Shown here: one piece after another, positions 25,608 through 34,260 of the stretch | Position numbering within the stretch: the first letter of the stretch is position 1 | Layout of the letters: each line of letters begins with the position of its first letter | Source of the DNA: HGM04593 sp964458275 | Lineage (GTDB): Bacteria > Bacteroidota > Bacteroidia > Bacteroidales > Bacteroidaceae | Direction: 5' to 3' | Length of the DNA: 64,000 nucleotides | NCBI GenBank assembly: GCA_964458275.1 | Contig: CAYWIE010000002.1 | Coordinates: 21,994-85,993, forward strand | Made by a program: the position numbers and the translations under genes | The notes under the pieces: generated by a model | Database searches by the model: none | What the model saw: only the letters and a program-made list of their open reading frames with translations | What the model was told of the DNA's origin: nothing

Positions 25608-25642
25608 AAAAAAGAGATGCAGATTAAAAACCTACATCTCTT
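25608..25642 (-). terminator. Terminator of the SRP RNA gene
   Basis: Arms aagagatgcag and ctacatctctt (one mismatch) are followed on the minus strand by a run of T. It lies 8 bases after the SRP RNA 3' end and may also stop the large phage-like gene from the other side. Confidence 0.75.
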
Positions 25643-25649
25643 ATGGGGT

Positions 25650-25745
25650 GGGTAAGCTACCTAAATCGCGCCGCTACAACCAACTACCTTTGCTGCGGTC
25701 AAGCCCTGGAGGATTCGCTAGGAGCTGGCCGTATAGGACTTACCC
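25650..25745 (-). ncRNA. ffs: Small signal recognition particle RNA (4.5S type)
   Basis: A 96-base RNA is predicted on the minus strand. Its ends pair perfectly (gggtaag and cttaccc), and the apex reads ccagggcttgaccgcagcaa, which keeps the CAGG...GCAGCA pattern of the Ffh-binding symmetric loop. It is preceded by a consensus promoter and followed by a rho-independent terminator. The RNA binds Ffh and guides nascent membrane proteins to the translocon. I assign it from pattern memory; a covariance model search would settle it. Confidence 0.8.
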
Positions 25746-25755
25746 ATAACTTGTG

Positions 25756-25786
25756 CAAAGATAGTGCTTTTTTTGTAATCAGCAAA
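25756..25786 (-). promoter_or_regulatory. Promoter of the SRP RNA gene
   Basis: On the minus strand TTTG (25783-25786) and TATCTTTG (25756-25763) are separated by 19 bases. Transcription would begin close to the predicted RNA 5' end at 25745. Confidence 0.75.
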
Positions 25787-25819
25787 AAATATGAACGCTT
25801 TTTTTGTGTAGCTTCAATA

Positions 25820-26539
25820 TTATTCTACAATCTTCAGTTGGCCGTAGCCTACATTGGTTTTTGCTCCTATGCCTACGGTACTCAGTATATCTTTGAATAT
25901 TTTGATTTTTTCATTAACAGAAAATTCTTCACCGTTTATCATTGAGCTATGCAACTTGAAACGGAATTCAATGGTGCATCCGGGAGCAATTTTCAGCATA
26001 GCAATGGGGATAGGATTCTTCAAAGGTCCCTCCTTATGCGGTGTTATTGAATCGTCTGCAAGAATGGTACCTCCACAACTTTCGGCAATCACTGCATCGA
26101 AGAATATATCTCTTTGATAAATCGACTTGTATCCGTTGTCAGTCTTGCCGCAAAAGATGTCATCAATAAGTTTGTCTGCATCAATTTTTCCTTTGTAGAA
26201 TTCTTTGAAATATGAATGCAGTATACCTTTTACAGATGAACCGTAGATTATAGGCATCCCCATTGTGTAGTCGAAGTGCATGCCCAATTCATAGCCACCG
26301 GTTATGCTCTTTGAACTGTGTTCTATGCCTACCCCGGTTATAAGACCCGGGTAGAGTATCTTGACCCGAAATGTATTGCATCTGTCTATTGGTGCCGGTA
26401 TTTCTACTAATGTGGTGTTCTTTATTCTGTCGTTGATGTTTCCGATTGGTGTCTCCTGCCCATTGATGACAGCATTGAAATCCACTTCTTTGTAGTAGTC
26501 TTTATAATAGAGCTTTCCTATATTATTTATCTTTGTCAT
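25820..26539 (-). CDS. cmr6: Type III-B CRISPR RAMP protein Cmr6
   Basis: The 239-residue protein has a RAMP fold. MPIIYGSSVKGILHSYF (near residue 94) is the SSLKG-type motif, and GIGAKTNVGYGQL at the C-terminus is the glycine-rich loop. Cmr6 caps the Cmr complex next to Cmr1 and helps bind target RNA. It is the last gene of the operon, overlaps cmr5 by 17 bases, and ends only about 35 bases before the SRP RNA promoter with no hairpin terminator between them. Confidence 0.88.
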   Translation of the reverse strand: MTKINNIGKLYYKDYYKEVDFNAVINGQETPIGNINDRIKNTTLVEIPAPIDRCNTFRVKILYPGLITGVGIEHSSKSITGGYELGMHFDYTMGMPIIYGSSVKGILHSYFKEFYKGKIDADKLIDDIFCGKTDNGYKSIYQRDIFFDAVIAESCGGTILADDSITPHKEGPLKNPIPIAMLKIAPGCTIEFRFKLHSSMINGEEFSVNEKIKIFKDILSTVGIGAKTNVGYGQLKIVE

Positions 26540-26948
26540 TATTTTCCAATTTATAGGTGCGTATAACTTGTTTCAGAGCTACGGAGCAGTCTATGAGGTC
26601 TCTTTTCCATTGTTCGTCGTTATTGCTTTTCATTACTTCACGTACAAAGTTTTCGGTAGTTGAGTCTGTTCCTATGATTTTATTTATCATTTTTACAATG
26701 ACATCCAGCAATAGCTTGCGGTAAGCCTTGTCATATCTGTTATCTGCTTTCTTCTTGTCAGGACGGTCTGAATAATATACAGCAAATGTCGCTTTGAGAC
26801 CTATCATCAGCGTTGATACTCCCAATGCCGATACTTGTCCGTTGTAGCTTTCGTGGATTACGCCCGGTTTTATGTATAGCGGGCAATCCTCTCTCTGCAA
26901 CACCTCTTCGGCAATTGTCATCAGCTCTTTGTTACGTTTCTTGTCCAT
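26523..26948 (-). CDS. cmr5: Type III-B CRISPR small subunit Cmr5
   Basis: The 141-residue protein is predicted all-helical and acidic/basic mixed, with NGQVSALGVSTLMIGLKATF around residue 33 resembling the Cmr5 core. It forms the small-subunit filament of the Cmr effector along the target RNA. It sits between cmr4 and cmr6 as in other III-B loci, starts 12 bases after cmr4 and has a strong GGAGG Shine-Dalgarno. Cmr5 sequences vary widely, so position in the operon carries much of the weight. Confidence 0.85.
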   Translation of the reverse strand: MDKKRNKELMTIAEEVLQREDCPLYIKPGVIHESYNGQVSALGVSTLMIGLKATFAVYYSDRPDKKKADNRYDKAYRKLLLDVIVKMINKIIGTDSTTENFVREVMKSNNDEQWKRDLIDCSVALKQVIRTYKLENNDKDK

Positions 26949-26960
26949 ATTTGTTCCTCC

Positions 26961-27617
26961 TTACAATTTAATGAATTTGCAGTATCCGTAACCGATGGTT
27001 GCATTTGCACCTATCTGTATTATTGATCCATTGAGACAGTCGAGGTCGTTCTCGCCGTTTGTCTGTAATATTGTTGCAAGCACCGATTGTGAGGGCAGCA
27101 CCTGCTCGTACCACAAGTTGGTACTTTCGCCGTTCTCCAAGCAGTTGCGGGCTATGATTGGCAGATTGTCGTCGCTGCATAGTGCTTTGAATTCTTCTTC
27201 TGTGCTTACTGTGGCATCCCCTCTGACGATGGATATTTCCTTGCCCAGAAGTGCTGCTTTTTCCTCGAATGCCTTTACAGTATTTTCGCTGTATCTTAAT
27301 GTATATGTAGCGTTGCCATCTGTTGTCTGTTCTGGTATTTTTATAAGGGTGGCATCGAAGAATATGGCATTGCCTTTCTGTGAATCGTTCTTGTTGGCTT
27401 TTGACGAACCGAAAATTTCTTTGGTATTTGTTGCTCCTATACTCTCGAAATACTCCTTAATGGCACCTTTGAGCGAACTTGAGTTTATGCAAGGAAGCCC
27501 TGTCGTTACATCGCGTTGTATAGCTTTGTCTATTACACTGAAGCTTACTGTGCTTTCGTTTCCTACGTGAAGGTTTGTCTGTGGTATAATCAACCACACT
27601 GATGTATGTTTTGCCAT
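26961..27617 (-). CDS. cmr4: Type III-B CRISPR backbone RAMP Cmr4
   Basis: Cmr4 forms the helical backbone of the effector and cuts target RNA every six nucleotides. The 218 residues are short for the family. N-terminal TNLHVGNESTVSFSVIDKAI has the conserved Asp30 that aligns with the catalytic Asp of Csm3/Cmr4. GLPCINSSSLKGAIKEYF holds the SSLKG motif, and the C-terminal IGANATIGYGYCKFIKL is the glycine-rich loop. Target cleavage therefore looks intact. It lies 20 bases after cmr3. Confidence 0.9.
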   Translation of the reverse strand: MAKHTSVWLIIPQTNLHVGNESTVSFSVIDKAIQRDVTTGLPCINSSSLKGAIKEYFESIGATNTKEIFGSSKANKNDSQKGNAIFFDATLIKIPEQTTDGNATYTLRYSENTVKAFEEKAALLGKEISIVRGDATVSTEEEFKALCSDDNLPIIARNCLENGESTNLWYEQVLPSQSVLATILQTNGENDLDCLNGSIIQIGANATIGYGYCKFIKL

Positions 27618-27637
27618 ATTGTTGTATGTTTAATCTG

Positions 27638-28741
27638 TTACTTAATATAATATTTGTTGTATCCTATCTGGTTGAAGTCTTTTCTCTCTTCGAGTATCTC
27701 GCAGAATTTATCTCTTGTTGCTTCGTCTTTGAAGTAGAATGTAGAACCGGCTTCGTATAGTTCGTATCTCTTTGATGCAGCAGGCGTTTTCTTGCCGTTG
27801 ATGCGATAGTACGACGCATCTTCAGTGTTCACTGTTTCCAAGAAACGGAATGTACGCATGCTGTTTATCGAGAAACTGTATTGTGCTTCTGCCGGAATGT
27901 CGGGTATGTAGGCATCGGACAGCAGCACAACTGTTGTTCCTTGTTTCCGGCTGTCGTATGTAGATGTATCTCTTGCTATTTCTGCTTCGAAAATAAATAT
28001 AGACGAGTCGGCTCCCAATGATACAGTCTGGTTGTTGTATGCAGTTAAGTCGTGTTCTGTCTCCACTTCGAAAGCGAAGCAGTAACCCTCTTCCAATCGA
28101 TACGAAATTTGTTTGTAAAGGGTATTGTTGTTGCTCTTCCCTTCGTAGTCCTTGTCAATGCCTATCCGTCGGTCCTCTATAAATAGGTCATCTTCCTCAA
28201 TCCTCATCTCATCCGTAGAGGGCAGGGGAGCAAAGTAGGGTTTAAGATATTCCTTGCCTGTATAGAGCTTTTCATGTCCATTATCGTCTTTCAGCTTTAT
28301 TTCGGGCAGCTGCACTTCTTTACCGTTGATGATGGCGGTTGTTGCTGCACCAAAGTCAATCAATGTGAATTGTTCCTCTTTTGGCTCTCTGAAGTATCTT
28401 TTTTTATCATTCTTGCAGTATATGAAGCAAGGTCCTAAATTTTTTATCGCACCGAATGTGTTTACGCTTTTCCCGTCTGTTACACTGAAACTTCTTTCAC
28501 CTATCAGATTGTCTACGTCCGATTTATTGCCGCTTATGGTATTTGTGGCATTATTGAAATATTTACTGTTAGATAACAGCAGAAAGCGCATCATGCCCAA
28601 CAGCGATGTCTGTTGAGGCATCTTTAACGATTCTATTATGTAGCTCGTGAACTTTTCTTTTTCTCCGTTTATGCCGAAACGCATATCTCCGCCGAAGAAG
28701 AATTTTCCGGTAGGAGTCAGTTTTACCAAATATTTACTCAT
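27638..28741 (-). CDS. cmr3: Type III-B CRISPR RAMP protein Cmr3
   Basis: The 367-residue protein starts VKLTPTGKFFFGGDMRFG, the typical Cmr3 N-terminal strand with G-rich loop, and contains MPQQTSLLGMMRFLLL (near residue 40) as the RAMP SSLLG-type motif. Cmr3 pairs with Cas10/Cmr2 and holds the 5' tag of the crRNA. The start overlaps the end of cas10 by 8 bases, which implies coupled translation. Confidence 0.9.
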   Translation of the reverse strand: MSKYLVKLTPTGKFFFGGDMRFGINGEKEKFTSYIIESLKMPQQTSLLGMMRFLLLSNSKYFNNATNTISGNKSDVDNLIGERSFSVTDGKSVNTFGAIKNLGPCFIYCKNDKKRYFREPKEEQFTLIDFGAATTAIINGKEVQLPEIKLKDDNGHEKLYTGKEYLKPYFAPLPSTDEMRIEEDDLFIEDRRIGIDKDYEGKSNNNTLYKQISYRLEEGYCFAFEVETEHDLTAYNNQTVSLGADSSIFIFEAEIARDTSTYDSRKQGTTVVLLSDAYIPDIPAEAQYSFSINSMRTFRFLETVNTEDASYYRINGKKTPAASKRYELYEAGSTFYFKDEATRDKFCEILEERKDFNQIGYNKYYIK

Positions 28742-30302
28742 CGTTGTCGCCCTCCCCTTTAATGAATTTTGCTGTACGGAGCATACCGTACATGTTTTCC
28801 AATATAGTTGTTATCTCTGTTTCATTATCGGCTACTGTCATCATTTTGCACAGCAACTCTTTGGTAAGTGTTGTGTAACCCTTGTTTCCTTCCTCTTCCA
28901 TGAACTTTTTGTAGAAGTTATCAAGGCGGTCTTCGAGTGCTCTCTCGTTATTGTCGTTTCTGAATTTTTTCAGCAATATCTCCAACAGACCTTCGTTTGT
29001 TTTCAGCTTGTGGGCTATGGCAGAAATTTGTTTTTCCTCGACTATCAACTTTGATATTTTTTTGAATAGAGAGTAAATAGTTTCTCCTGCTGTAGGTATA
29101 CTCTTTGTCAGTTCACCCACAAAGCCTGTACCGCTATGTTTGCGCAGTTGCCATGATATTGCATTTTTCTCTTTTATGTTCTTGGCTTTTTCGAACAACA
29201 GTTTGCGGGCATCGTTGAATGCTTCGTATAGCGGGTATTTGTAGTAGGTGATTGATAGGCCGTATGACAGGCAGGTATGTATACCGCCCGGTCTCAAGTT
29301 ATCGTTAATCTTTCCATCCACTTCGGCTCTGTACAGATTGTCAATGTCATCTAAAAGGTCGAATATGTTCTTGTCGACAGATTTTACGGGGGCTATGAAA
29401 AGCAGGTCGTCGCCGCCTGCATATATGGGCAGACCGCCGTAATCTTCTATCTTTTTGCAAGCTGCTTTTCCATAGCTTAACAATGAATCTGATATCTCTT
29501 TTACCTTGTCAGTTGAGACATTTGATATAATCTTGCCCATATTGTCGCCATCGGCTTGCACAATGCAGATGTATTTATAGTGTGAGAAGAATTTTTCTTC
29601 TTTGCCGTAGGTATTATTCTTGAACAGTTCTTTCAGATTCTGATAGAATTCATCCTCTTCTTGAACAGCCTTCTCGTTTTCTTTTTGGCGGAAAATGTTA
29701 CACAGATTTGTCCATTCTTTCTCTTTTTCTAATTCTGATAGCCGCCATGTCGCTATTTCCGCAAGGAATGGGATGTGAAATTCCATTTTTCCAAAAGCAT
29801 GAATATGCAACGGTGAGCAACTGCCTATTGTTATAAGATTGATCGCACTCTCTCTACATTCTGCATCTGTGGCACGGTTGCATAGCTCGGTTGTGTCAAG
29901 CAGCCGGTTCAGTCGTTTAATGGGGCTTTCTGTGTCGCCTGCTTCTGCTTCCGCTTCTATTGTTGTGTACATTATGTTTATGTACTCTTTATTCACACCT
30001 GTGAGTCCCTCGAAATTCTTTAATGCACTGTCAATTATATTGCCTGCATCAAATTCACCCTCTACAAAGATGCGGTCAGGGTAGAGACCTACACCTGTCT
30101 TGTTTCCTGTTTCGAGTGTGGCCGGTGAGATTATTCTGCAATCGCTTGTCTCTTTTTTTAGCTCCTCTACTATTTTTAGCTCCTTTACTATGCACTGCAT
30201 CAGAAAAGAGAACATGTAGCTTGCTGCCCAAATTTCTCTTGGGCGGCGTCCCATTGATATTGTGGAAACTATGGGACCTATGTTTATTCCTGTGTATTTC
30301 AT
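28734..30302 (-). CDS. cas10: Cas10/Cmr2, cyclase subunit of the type III-B complex, HD-less
   Basis: The 522-residue Cas10 has the Palm motif DGDNMGKI near residue 251 and the cyclase motif YAGGDDLLFI (GGDD near residue 296-299). It makes a nucleotide second messenger when target RNA is bound. No HD nuclease motif is visible in the N-terminus (MKYTGINIGPIVSTISMG onward), so DNA cleavage is unlikely and defence would depend on signalling. In a Bacteroides fragilis type III-B system of this type the messenger is SAM-AMP, made from SAM and ATP, rather than cyclic oligoadenylate. The corA and nrn genes upstream fit that chemistry. Confidence 0.92.
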   Translation of the reverse strand: MKYTGINIGPIVSTISMGRRPREIWAASYMFSFLMQCIVKELKIVEELKKETSDCRIISPATLETGNKTGVGLYPDRIFVEGEFDAGNIIDSALKNFEGLTGVNKEYINIMYTTIEAEAEAGDTESPIKRLNRLLDTTELCNRATDAECRESAINLITIGSCSPLHIHAFGKMEFHIPFLAEIATWRLSELEKEKEWTNLCNIFRQKENEKAVQEEDEFYQNLKELFKNNTYGKEEKFFSHYKYICIVQADGDNMGKIISNVSTDKVKEISDSLLSYGKAACKKIEDYGGLPIYAGGDDLLFIAPVKSVDKNIFDLLDDIDNLYRAEVDGKINDNLRPGGIHTCLSYGLSITYYKYPLYEAFNDARKLLFEKAKNIKEKNAISWQLRKHSGTGFVGELTKSIPTAGETIYSLFKKISKLIVEEKQISAIAHKLKTNEGLLEILLKKFRNDNNERALEDRLDNFYKKFMEEEGNKGYTTLTKELLCKMMTVADNETEITTILENMYGMLRTAKFIKGEGDNDE

Positions 30303-31582
30303 GTGGTGTAACCTAATTCTTTGTCAATCTTTGCAAATTTCAAGAATTCAGCAAGGCTGAATTCTTTCGGAGTTTTAATACTATCTTTAATTTTTTTATT
30401 CTTATTATTTTTGTCTTTTTCTATACTTACCGCAAATTCAAATTCTTGATCAAGGATTTCTTTTGGTATTTCATTAGCCAACAGATATATAGTGCTATCA
30501 ATTACCTTAAAGAATATCGGAGATTGAAAGCGTTCAACATTTTTGCTATAGACAGTTATGATTGCTTTGTTTCTTTTTATGCCAAATGGAGGGTTTTCGA
30601 GTTGAAACTCATATTGTCCGGCTAAGCCTAATAATGCTCTTAAGAAGTAGTAGCTTTCATCTACATTAATCCCGCGAAGAAATTTCTTATTATTGCCTTT
30701 TAATTCGTATACCTCGTTATTATTTTTATTTATATAATAATTGTTATAAAAGTGGTCTTTAATGAATTTCTTTTCCCAACGTTGTTTGTAACGTTTTCCA
30801 TAAAGCATCAATTTCGGTTTTGCGTATGGTTTGTTTATTCCAGATTTAAGAAGTTTATAGTCCTTTGTAATGGTCGAGAATATTTTGCCCAATGTCGCGT
30901 TGATCAGTTCTTTCTTGTAATATATGGAAAAAGCCTTTCTTAACAGCGTATCATTATCAATTAGCTGTATATCAGTTCTTGTTTCTTCTCCATTAGAGGT
31001 AATAACACCATTCAGTACAGTATAACTGCCAAAACCTTTGTTTTGTCTTGTTCCGAAATTGTTTGCAACAAAAAATTCCTGAATCAACCCTGCTATTTCT
31101 TCGATTAACCCATTCGAAACGCTCCAAATATTTACTATGGTGCAATCATGTTTCACTCCCTTGCATTTTGTTTTGTCCCATGCTTCTTTTTGTGCTTCTC
31201 GGTTTTCGGTGTTTGCAATTATTCCGTTTTCTTTCTCTTGAGCAAAATATGGTGTGGGAGTCAGCACGTTAATCCCGTTATTCACTAAATCACCTATCTT
31301 ATTTCTATTTAAATTTGACGCAATCAGATATTCTTCTTTATTTCCTGATGTTTCAATCCTCATTTTGTAGTTTAGCGCAGGATGTTCTCTCTTGCCTATG
31401 AGCCAACCTTTTTCTTTTGCAACATTTTTACCATTTTCATAATTCTCTTTCCCTAATTTTATCAAGAGGAACTTATCCAGCTTTGGCTTGACTTCCGAAG
31501 CACGCAGTGTTGCTCCTTCTTGATTGTGCTGGAAGTGCAACAGCGGAGTATGTTGCCGTAGTGTTACTGTAAGTGTTTTCAT
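30299..31582 (-). CDS. cmr1: Type III-B CRISPR RAMP protein Cmr1
   Basis: The 427-residue protein begins LTVTLRQHTPLLHFQHNQEG, the LxxxTP start of Cmr1, with TRQNKGFGSYTVLNG (near residue 185) as the first glycine-rich loop. A second RAMP-like half follows with ESYYFLRALLGLAGQYEF. Cmr1 sits at the 3' end of the crRNA, next to Cmr6. The coding region is AT-rich and Lys-rich compared with cmr3-cmr6. Its stop overlaps the cas10 start by 4 bases. Confidence 0.85.
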   Translation of the reverse strand: MKTLTVTLRQHTPLLHFQHNQEGATLRASEVKPKLDKFLLIKLGKENYENGKNVAKEKGWLIGKREHPALNYKMRIETSGNKEEYLIASNLNRNKIGDLVNNGINVLTPTPYFAQEKENGIIANTENREAQKEAWDKTKCKGVKHDCTIVNIWSVSNGLIEEIAGLIQEFFVANNFGTRQNKGFGSYTVLNGVITSNGEETRTDIQLIDNDTLLRKAFSIYYKKELINATLGKIFSTITKDYKLLKSGINKPYAKPKLMLYGKRYKQRWEKKFIKDHFYNNYYINKNNNEVYELKGNNKKFLRGINVDESYYFLRALLGLAGQYEFQLENPPFGIKRNKAIITVYSKNVERFQSPIFFKVIDSTIYLLANEIPKEILDQEFEFAVSIEKDKNNKNKKIKDSIKTPKEFSLAEFLKFAKIDKELGYTT

Positions 31583-31598
31583 AGTATTTTGTCCTGTA

Positions 31599-31994
31599 TT
31601 ATTTAATTCTTATTTCCTCAAGTATACTTATTATTCGTTGTTTTTCTTCTTTTATTTTTTCTTTGGAGATATCTCCCAATTTTGAAATCAATATATATTC
31701 TAATGATTTGTCCTGTTTTAGCATTTCTATCTCTTTTCTCAACTCTTCATTTTCGCTTTTCAAGTTTTTGATAGTATTTTCCTCTTCTTTTGTTTCTTTT
31801 TCTTTTCTTGTTGTTTCGTTTCTATTAAGGATCTCTTTCTCCCATTTGTCTTTCCTATTCCTCTCGTCAAAGAGAATTTCTTTTTCAATGGCTTTTGCAG
31901 TACGGCACATGCAATATTTGAATACGTATATTATGACTGTAACCGCAACAATTGAAGTGCAAATAATGCTTGTGATGATAATAGAATCATTCAT
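31599..31994 (-). CDS. Small membrane-anchored coiled-coil protein between corA and cmr1
   Basis: The family is unknown to me. The 131-residue protein has one N-terminal membrane helix (IIITSIICTSIVAVTVIIYV, residues about 5-25) and then a long, highly charged coiled coil (KETKEEENTIKNLKSENEEL, ELRKEIEMLKQDKS) ending in a Lys/Glu-rich helix. No catalytic motif is visible. The corA stop TGA overlaps its ATG by 4 bases, and AGGAGG lies just upstream, which suggests tight translational coupling with the CorA effector. It may stabilise, tether or gate the CorA channel, or act as a membrane-bound accessory. Confidence 0.7.
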   Translation of the reverse strand: MNDSIIITSIICTSIVAVTVIIYVFKYCMCRTAKAIEKEILFDERNRKDKWEKEILNRNETTRKEKETKEEENTIKNLKSENEELRKEIEMLKQDKSLEYILISKLGDISKEKIKEEKQRIISILEEIRIK

Positions 31995-33520
31995 TGTCGT
32001 TTCCTCCTGTTTTGAATTAGTAAATAAATTGATATTAATGTTGCTATTATAATCAGTGCCAGTTCCGTTGTCCAGTCTGCGGCGTTCAAACTGTCTTCTC
32101 TGAATAGCGGGTTCATTCCGAAGATACCGGTAAGCAGTGTCGCAGGCAGGAATACCGCAGCCAGCAGATTGAGGAAATCTCCGTTCTCGCTGCGTCGTTG
32201 TTCTATCTTAAGTGTTATGTATTGGTGGAGTTCGCTAATCTCTTCATCAAGTTCTTTTATCTGCACTTCTGACTTGAATTGATTCATCATCATACCGTAT
32301 AGTTCAATGCCTTGGTCCTGTGCTGTTATGTTTCTGAAAAACATCTGGTTGACAAAGCGGATATACTCTTTGTATAGAGATTCGGCATATCTGGCTGTCT
32401 CTTTTGAATTTCCATCTTTGATTGCGCTTACTTTAGTTATTTCTTCAGAGAAACGCAGTATCGATGCACGTTGTATAATAACAAGTTCCAACATCCTTGA
32501 GTAGATGGTGCGCATGTGCATAGAGAGTATATTTTCTGCAAACCATGAATCGTCTGTCAGGGCGGTGAACGAGTATCGTGTTATGCCGTATAAGGTGCCT
32601 TGTTGCTGCCAACGGTAGTATGTGGATTCTTTTGTCAATGCTTTTAGCATCTCTTTGTTCTGGCAACTTGTGAAATCGCCATTGTCAACAAATATGTATT
32701 TATACCATAAGTCTTGTTCGTCGAATTCTGTTTTTTCGATTTCTTTTATTTCATTTGCAATGTCTGCGTTGCCATACCAACAGTTGACAATCATGCGGTC
32801 GTCAATAACCGGGGTTATGATGAGGTCAGATGACAGCTCTTTTATCAGGTTTCTGATGAAGTGTGCCGGTTCCCAAATATTTGAAAATCCGCGTTGTGTC
32901 ATGCTGCCTCTTTCTTTTGTGTAGTCAAATGTATCTCTATAGCTTTCTTCTGCTCCATCTAATCCGACGATGTCTATTGAATGTGCTATCAATGAGCGGT
33001 TTCCGGTGTCGAATTCTCCGGAATGTGGTGGCATTATGCGACGCCCGAACTGGTTTATGTTTCTAATGTCTGATTCCTCTTTCTGGTCTTCTCTTTCGTT
33101 TTTTAAAAAGAAAGACATTATACCGACTCCGGTTGAGTAGAGGTTTAAGTTCAGGGCTTCGAGTCTTAGAATGTAGTTCTTTTCTTTGATTCTTATATGA
33201 TATTCTACATCCCGTTCTTGTGGCTCACGGCGTTCGTAGTGGTAAATCAGCGGGTTCTCTATCCCTTTTATGTCGTAAAGAACAGGGTGTACAAATTTGA
33301 AGTAGTATTGTCTTTCGGCAAACAATTCTTCATGCTCTGTAATGTCTGCACTGTTTATGGCGGCGTTGTCATCTATCTGCACCCTTTGCCACATGCTGTT
33401 TTCTGAAATCCGTATGTTGGAAAGAGCTGTTTGTTCCGAAAATGTTTTGCTCTTCTTGTTTTCAGTTTCCCATTTGAAAGGGAAATAGAAAATATGGTAA
33501 CTGTATGTCTTATTCTCCAT
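31991..33520 (-). CDS. CRISPR-associated CorA-like membrane effector
   Basis: The 509-residue protein ends in a CorA-type membrane domain. Helix 1 (LLAAVFLPATLLTGIFGMNP) has the GMN signature at residues 468-470, and helix 2 (ELALIIIATLISIYLLI) lies at 484-502, with a basic tail. Mg2+ transporter CorA has about 320 residues. The extra 150 or so N-terminal residues are typical of type III-associated CorA proteins, which bind SAM-AMP and permeabilise the cell. It is encoded between nrn and the small coiled-coil gene, with its start overlapping the nrn stop region by about 10 bases. Function in this strain is inferred. Confidence 0.88.
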   Translation of the reverse strand: MENKTYSYHIFYFPFKWETENKKSKTFSEQTALSNIRISENSMWQRVQIDDNAAINSADITEHEELFAERQYYFKFVHPVLYDIKGIENPLIYHYERREPQERDVEYHIRIKEKNYILRLEALNLNLYSTGVGIMSFFLKNEREDQKEESDIRNINQFGRRIMPPHSGEFDTGNRSLIAHSIDIVGLDGAEESYRDTFDYTKERGSMTQRGFSNIWEPAHFIRNLIKELSSDLIITPVIDDRMIVNCWYGNADIANEIKEIEKTEFDEQDLWYKYIFVDNGDFTSCQNKEMLKALTKESTYYRWQQQGTLYGITRYSFTALTDDSWFAENILSMHMRTIYSRMLELVIIQRASILRFSEEITKVSAIKDGNSKETARYAESLYKEYIRFVNQMFFRNITAQDQGIELYGMMMNQFKSEVQIKELDEEISELHQYITLKIEQRRSENGDFLNLLAAVFLPATLLTGIFGMNPLFREDSLNAADWTTELALIIIATLISIYLLIQNRRKRQ

Positions 33521-34259
33521 GTCTGCCGGTAGTTATTGTTTCTATTATTCTTGTTATTTCTTCGGGTGAACAAGTGTGATACTTCATCCCTATGTAGCCG
33601 TCAGGACCTCCGCCATGGAATAGTTTTCCAGCCGATTCTTCTTCGGGAAGCAGTTCCGGTATTCTGTCTGCATCTTTACCGTAGTATATCCATTCGTCGT
33701 CTGTGTATATAAGCAGTTTCTTGTATGGATAAAGACGGTCGCATATAGGGGAGAAGCGCGAAGAGAGAGCCTTTATCACAATTATCCCCCCTTTGCGTGT
33801 GAGATTTTCTGTTATTGCTTTTTCGGCAAGCAGTTCATCGGTCTCTGTAACTCCTTGTGCGTTGCGGTCGGCATAGCGTATTTTCTCTATTTCCTCTTTG
33901 GTGGCTCCGAATTCTTCCAGACCGGGAATATAGGCTTTGTCGTTCATTGCAATGAGTTGCATCATGCGATTCATGGGTATTTGCAGAAGCGACGCAACTT
34001 GCTCCAATGCTGAGGGCAGATGGCTCTGCCGGTTGTGATGGTCTATGGTGTGGTAGTTGGCAGGGAGCGGAATGTCTTCCCGGAGTTCTATTCCGTATAT
34101 TGTGTGGGTAGGGGAGAGTGTATCCAGTGTGTCGGCATATTTGCTCAACAATGCATTGTCCCACCTCAGTTGCAGGTCGGTATATGGTATTCTGTTGCTC
34201 TCCAGGAGGTCGCGTATGGCAAGCATTTCGAGGTCGTGTCCTCCGAGAAGAAAGTGCAT
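33510..34259 (-). CDS. nrn: DHH-family phosphodiesterase (NrN type) of the type III CRISPR locus
   Basis: The 249-residue protein, starting from the ATG at 34259, has the DHH motif in YHTIDHHNRQ (residues 73-75), an N-terminal strand HFLLGGHDLEM, and a DHHA1-like C-terminus with LFHGGGPDGYIGMKY. NrN-type enzymes beside CorA in type III loci hydrolyse the SAM-AMP messenger and so switch the response off. I chose M7 of the longest frame because it starts directly after the cas6 stop (TAA then C). A start at 34277 with 17 bases overlap is possible. Confidence 0.85.
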   Translation of the reverse strand: MHFLLGGHDLEMLAIRDLLESNRIPYTDLQLRWDNALLSKYADTLDTLSPTHTIYGIELREDIPLPANYHTIDHHNRQSHLPSALEQVASLLQIPMNRMMQLIAMNDKAYIPGLEEFGATKEEIEKIRYADRNAQGVTETDELLAEKAITENLTRKGGIIVIKALSSRFSPICDRLYPYKKLLIYTDDEWIYYGKDADRIPELLPEEESAGKLFHGGGPDGYIGMKYHTCSPEEITRIIETITTGRHGE

Positions 34260-34260
34260 G

